A stretch of 5,792 nucleotides of DNA, from NCBI GenBank assembly GCA_002255025.1, contig NJEJ01000063.1, positions 1 through 5,792 of the forward strand, given 5' to 3'. This DNA comes from Candidatus Bathyarchaeota archaeon ex4484_135. Lineage in GTDB: Archaea; Thermoproteota; Bathyarchaeia; EX4484-135. Below, piece after piece: positions 4,616-5,792 of this stretch (within the stretch, counting starts at the first letter, position 1; every line of letters begins with the position of its first letter). The position numbers and the translations under genes were made by a program. The notes under the pieces are model-generated. The model saw only the letters and a list, made by a program, of their open reading frames with translations, was not told the DNA's origin and made no database searches.

Positions 4616-5470
4616 TTGGTTGTAAGAAGGCCGGCCGTGGCAGGCCAGTTCTACGCCGGGACGGAGAAGGCCCTTAGGAGCCAGATAGAATGGTGCTTTA
4701 AGCACGAACTCGGGCCCGGTGAGGTCCCAGAGCCAGCCGATAAGCCTCTTGAGAATCTGCTGGCCTTAGTCTGCCCTCATGCGGGCTACATGTATTCGGG
4801 GCCCGTGGCATCCCACGCTTACGCCAGGCTGGCCAGGGAAGGTAGGCCAGATGTGGTGGTCATCTTGGGCCCAAACCACACGGGTTACGGCAGGCCCGTA
4901 GCTGTATCGGCCAGCAAGGCCTGGAGGACGCCCCTCGGCGATGTCGAGGTAGATACCGAGCTTGCCGAAGCCATAGCAAACAAGGCCGAGATAGCCGCCT
5001 TAGATGACGAGGCCCACATCTTCGAGCACTCCATAGAGGTCCAGTTGCCCTTCCTCCAGTTCCTCTACGGCCGTGCTTTCAGGGTAGTCCCCATATGCAT
5101 GATGTTCCAGGACCTCAAGACCAGCACGGAATTGGGCGAGGCCATGGCGAGTGCCGTGAGCGAGACAGGCCTCAGCACGCTCCTGATAGCCTCCACGGAC
5201 CTGACGCATTACGAGCCCCACGACGTGGCCGTCAGGAAGGATTCCGAGGTCGTAAAGGCCGTTGAGGCCCTCGATGTATCGGCTCTCTACAAGGCCGTGG
5301 AAGAACTGCCCGTCAGCATGTGCGGTTACGGGCCAGTGGCGGCCGTCATGGTGGCCTCGCTGAGGCTAGGGGCCAAAAAGGGAGAACTGCTCAAGTACGC
5401 TACCAGCGGTGATATAACCGGCGATAAGAGGGCCGTCGTGGGATACGCTTCCATGGCCATAACGAGGTAA
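4616..5470 (+). CDS. MEMO1-family protein (AmmeMemoRadiSam B-type)
   Basis: A 284-residue cytoplasmic protein of the MEMO family, structurally related to class III extradiol dioxygenases. Its archaeal role is unsettled. The beginning RRPAVAGQFYAGT (4-16) is the family signature; next come CPHAGYMYSGPVASHAY (53-69), ILGPNHTGYG (83-92), HSIEVQLPFLQ (138-148), STDLTHYEPH (193-202) and SMCGYGPV (234-241). Candidate metal or active-site residues, by analogy with human MEMO1 (two His and one Cys), are H55, H88 and C236; H138, D195 and H198 are also conserved in the family. No AMMECR1 or radical-SAM partner is seen nearby. The start is TTG at 4616, set by the family N-terminus and GGTGA upstream. 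It lies between rps2 and mevalonate kinase, the same position held by an uncharacterised open reading frame in the Haloarcula cluster. The 5-bp gap to mevalonate kinase indicates one transcript. Confidence 0.93.
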   Translation: MVVRRPAVAGQFYAGTEKALRSQIEWCFKHELGPGEVPEPADKPLENLLALVCPHAGYMYSGPVASHAYARLAREGRPDVVVILGPNHTGYGRPVAVSASKAWRTPLGDVEVDTELAEAIANKAEIAALDDEAHIFEHSIEVQLPFLQFLYGRAFRVVPICMMFQDLKTSTELGEAMASAVSETGLSTLLIASTDLTHYEPHDVAVRKDSEVVKAVEALDVSALYKAVEELPVSMCGYGPVAAVMVASLRLGAKKGELLKYATSGDITGDKRAVVGYASMAITR

Positions 5471-5475
5471 CTGCC

Positions 5476-5792
5476 TTGATAATAGCCTCTGCACCAGCTA
5501 AGGCCATACTGTTCGGCGAGCACTTCGTGGTCTACGGCGTCCCAGCCATAGTGGTCGCTATAGAACTCAGGGCCAGGGCCTTCCTCGAGCCCCGGCACGA
5601 TGGGGTAGTTCACGTCAAAGCCCCTGGCCTTGGCTTAGAAGGTTCCTTTGAGCCAGACGGCTCTTTTACACCTCTGGAAGGAGGTCCCGATGCGGAAAAA
5701 GCCCTCAGGCCCGTGTTTAAAGCCCTTGAGGTCGTCAAGCAGGCTTTAGGGGCCGGGAGAAGCTTAGGAGCCGATTTGGAGATAAGGTCGGA
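5476..5792 (+). CDS. mvk: Mevalonate kinase, N-terminal part (cut by window end)
   Basis: The first 105 codons of a GHMP-family kinase that phosphorylates mevalonate with ATP to 5-phosphomevalonate in archaeal isoprenoid and ether-lipid synthesis. The N-terminus, ASAPAKAILFGEHFVVYGVPAIVVAI (4-29), is the mevalonate kinase signature 'SAPxKxILFGEHxVVYGxPA', with K9, E15 and H16. Residues 30-105 fit the start of the first domain; the glycine-rich ATP loop (PxxxGLGSSA) would lie just beyond the window. No ATG starts this frame. TTG at 5476 is preceded by GAGGT (5464-5468) inside the end of the MEMO gene and sits 5 bp after that stop, so translation is probably coupled. In archaea this gene is usually followed by isopentenyl phosphate kinase and other lipid-pathway genes, which are outside the window. 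Other GHMP kinases are possible but the context and motif favour mevalonate kinase. Confidence 0.92.
   Translation, partial: MIIASAPAKAILFGEHFVVYGVPAIVVAIELRARAFLEPRHDGVVHVKAPGLGLEGSFEPDGSFTPLEGGPDAEKALRPVFKALEVVKQALGAGRSLGADLEIRS

Noticed and set aside
1..5792. CRISPR array, insertion sequence, toxin-antitoxin or defence module
   Set aside because: No direct repeat series, transposase motif or small-gene pair of that kind is visible; all coding space is accounted for by housekeeping, transport or regulatory genes.

Overview
The window looks archaeal. It carries RNA polymerase subunit RpoN (Rpb10), an archaeal-type enolase, uS2, a MEMO-family protein and the start of mevalonate kinase in one head-to-tail run. 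This is the tail of the archaeal cluster best described in Haloarcula marismortui (L18e-L13-S9-Rpb10-Rpb6-enolase-S2-MEMO-mevalonate kinase). The DNA is visibly GC-rich and favours AGG and ATA codons, as is common in thermophilic archaea. TATA/BRE-like promoters precede the units. From memory, several enolase signatures (DSRGS, GGGKH, GGERVAKLNEL) resemble thaumarchaeal enolases more than the classical type, so I lean weakly towards a Thaumarchaeota (Nitrososphaerota)-related, probably thermophilic lineage. I could not test this.

Layout. (i) Positions 1-1027, minus strand: an ABC-2 type exporter, with the ATPase gene followed by the first 30 codons of its permease. The two overlap by 4 bases (TTGA). 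(ii) Positions 1028-1092: a 65-bp divergent promoter region built around one TATA-like element. (iii) Positions 1093-1848, plus strand: a TrmB-family regulator, divergent from the exporter and the obvious candidate to control it. (iv) Positions 1856-2206, minus strand: a small ZNRD2/SSSCA1 (autoantigen p27) zinc-ribbon protein, convergent with the regulator (7 bp apart) and divergent from rpoN. (v) Positions 2368-4475, plus strand: rpoN, eno and rps2, tightly packed with strong Shine-Dalgarno sites inside the preceding gene ends. (vi) Positions 4476-4615: a 140-bp gap with several inverted repeats and then a good BRE/TATA pair. (vii) Positions 4616-5792: a MEMO-family gene and, 5 bp later, the N-terminal 105 codons of mevalonate kinase, cut by the window end.

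How the genes fit together. The rpoN-eno-rps2 unit joins transcription, glycolysis/gluconeogenesis and translation functions, a very old archaeal grouping. The MEMO-mevalonate kinase unit opens the downstream isoprenoid-lipid section and appears to have its own promoter. The left part (exporter plus TrmB regulator) is a separate regulated transport module. I see no CRISPR array, tRNA, rRNA, insertion sequence or defence system. Most of the window is ordinary housekeeping. The points of interest are the absence of rpoK and of the usual upstream ribosomal genes, the near-universal TTG/GTG starts, the divergent enolase active-site loops, and the structured gap after rps2.
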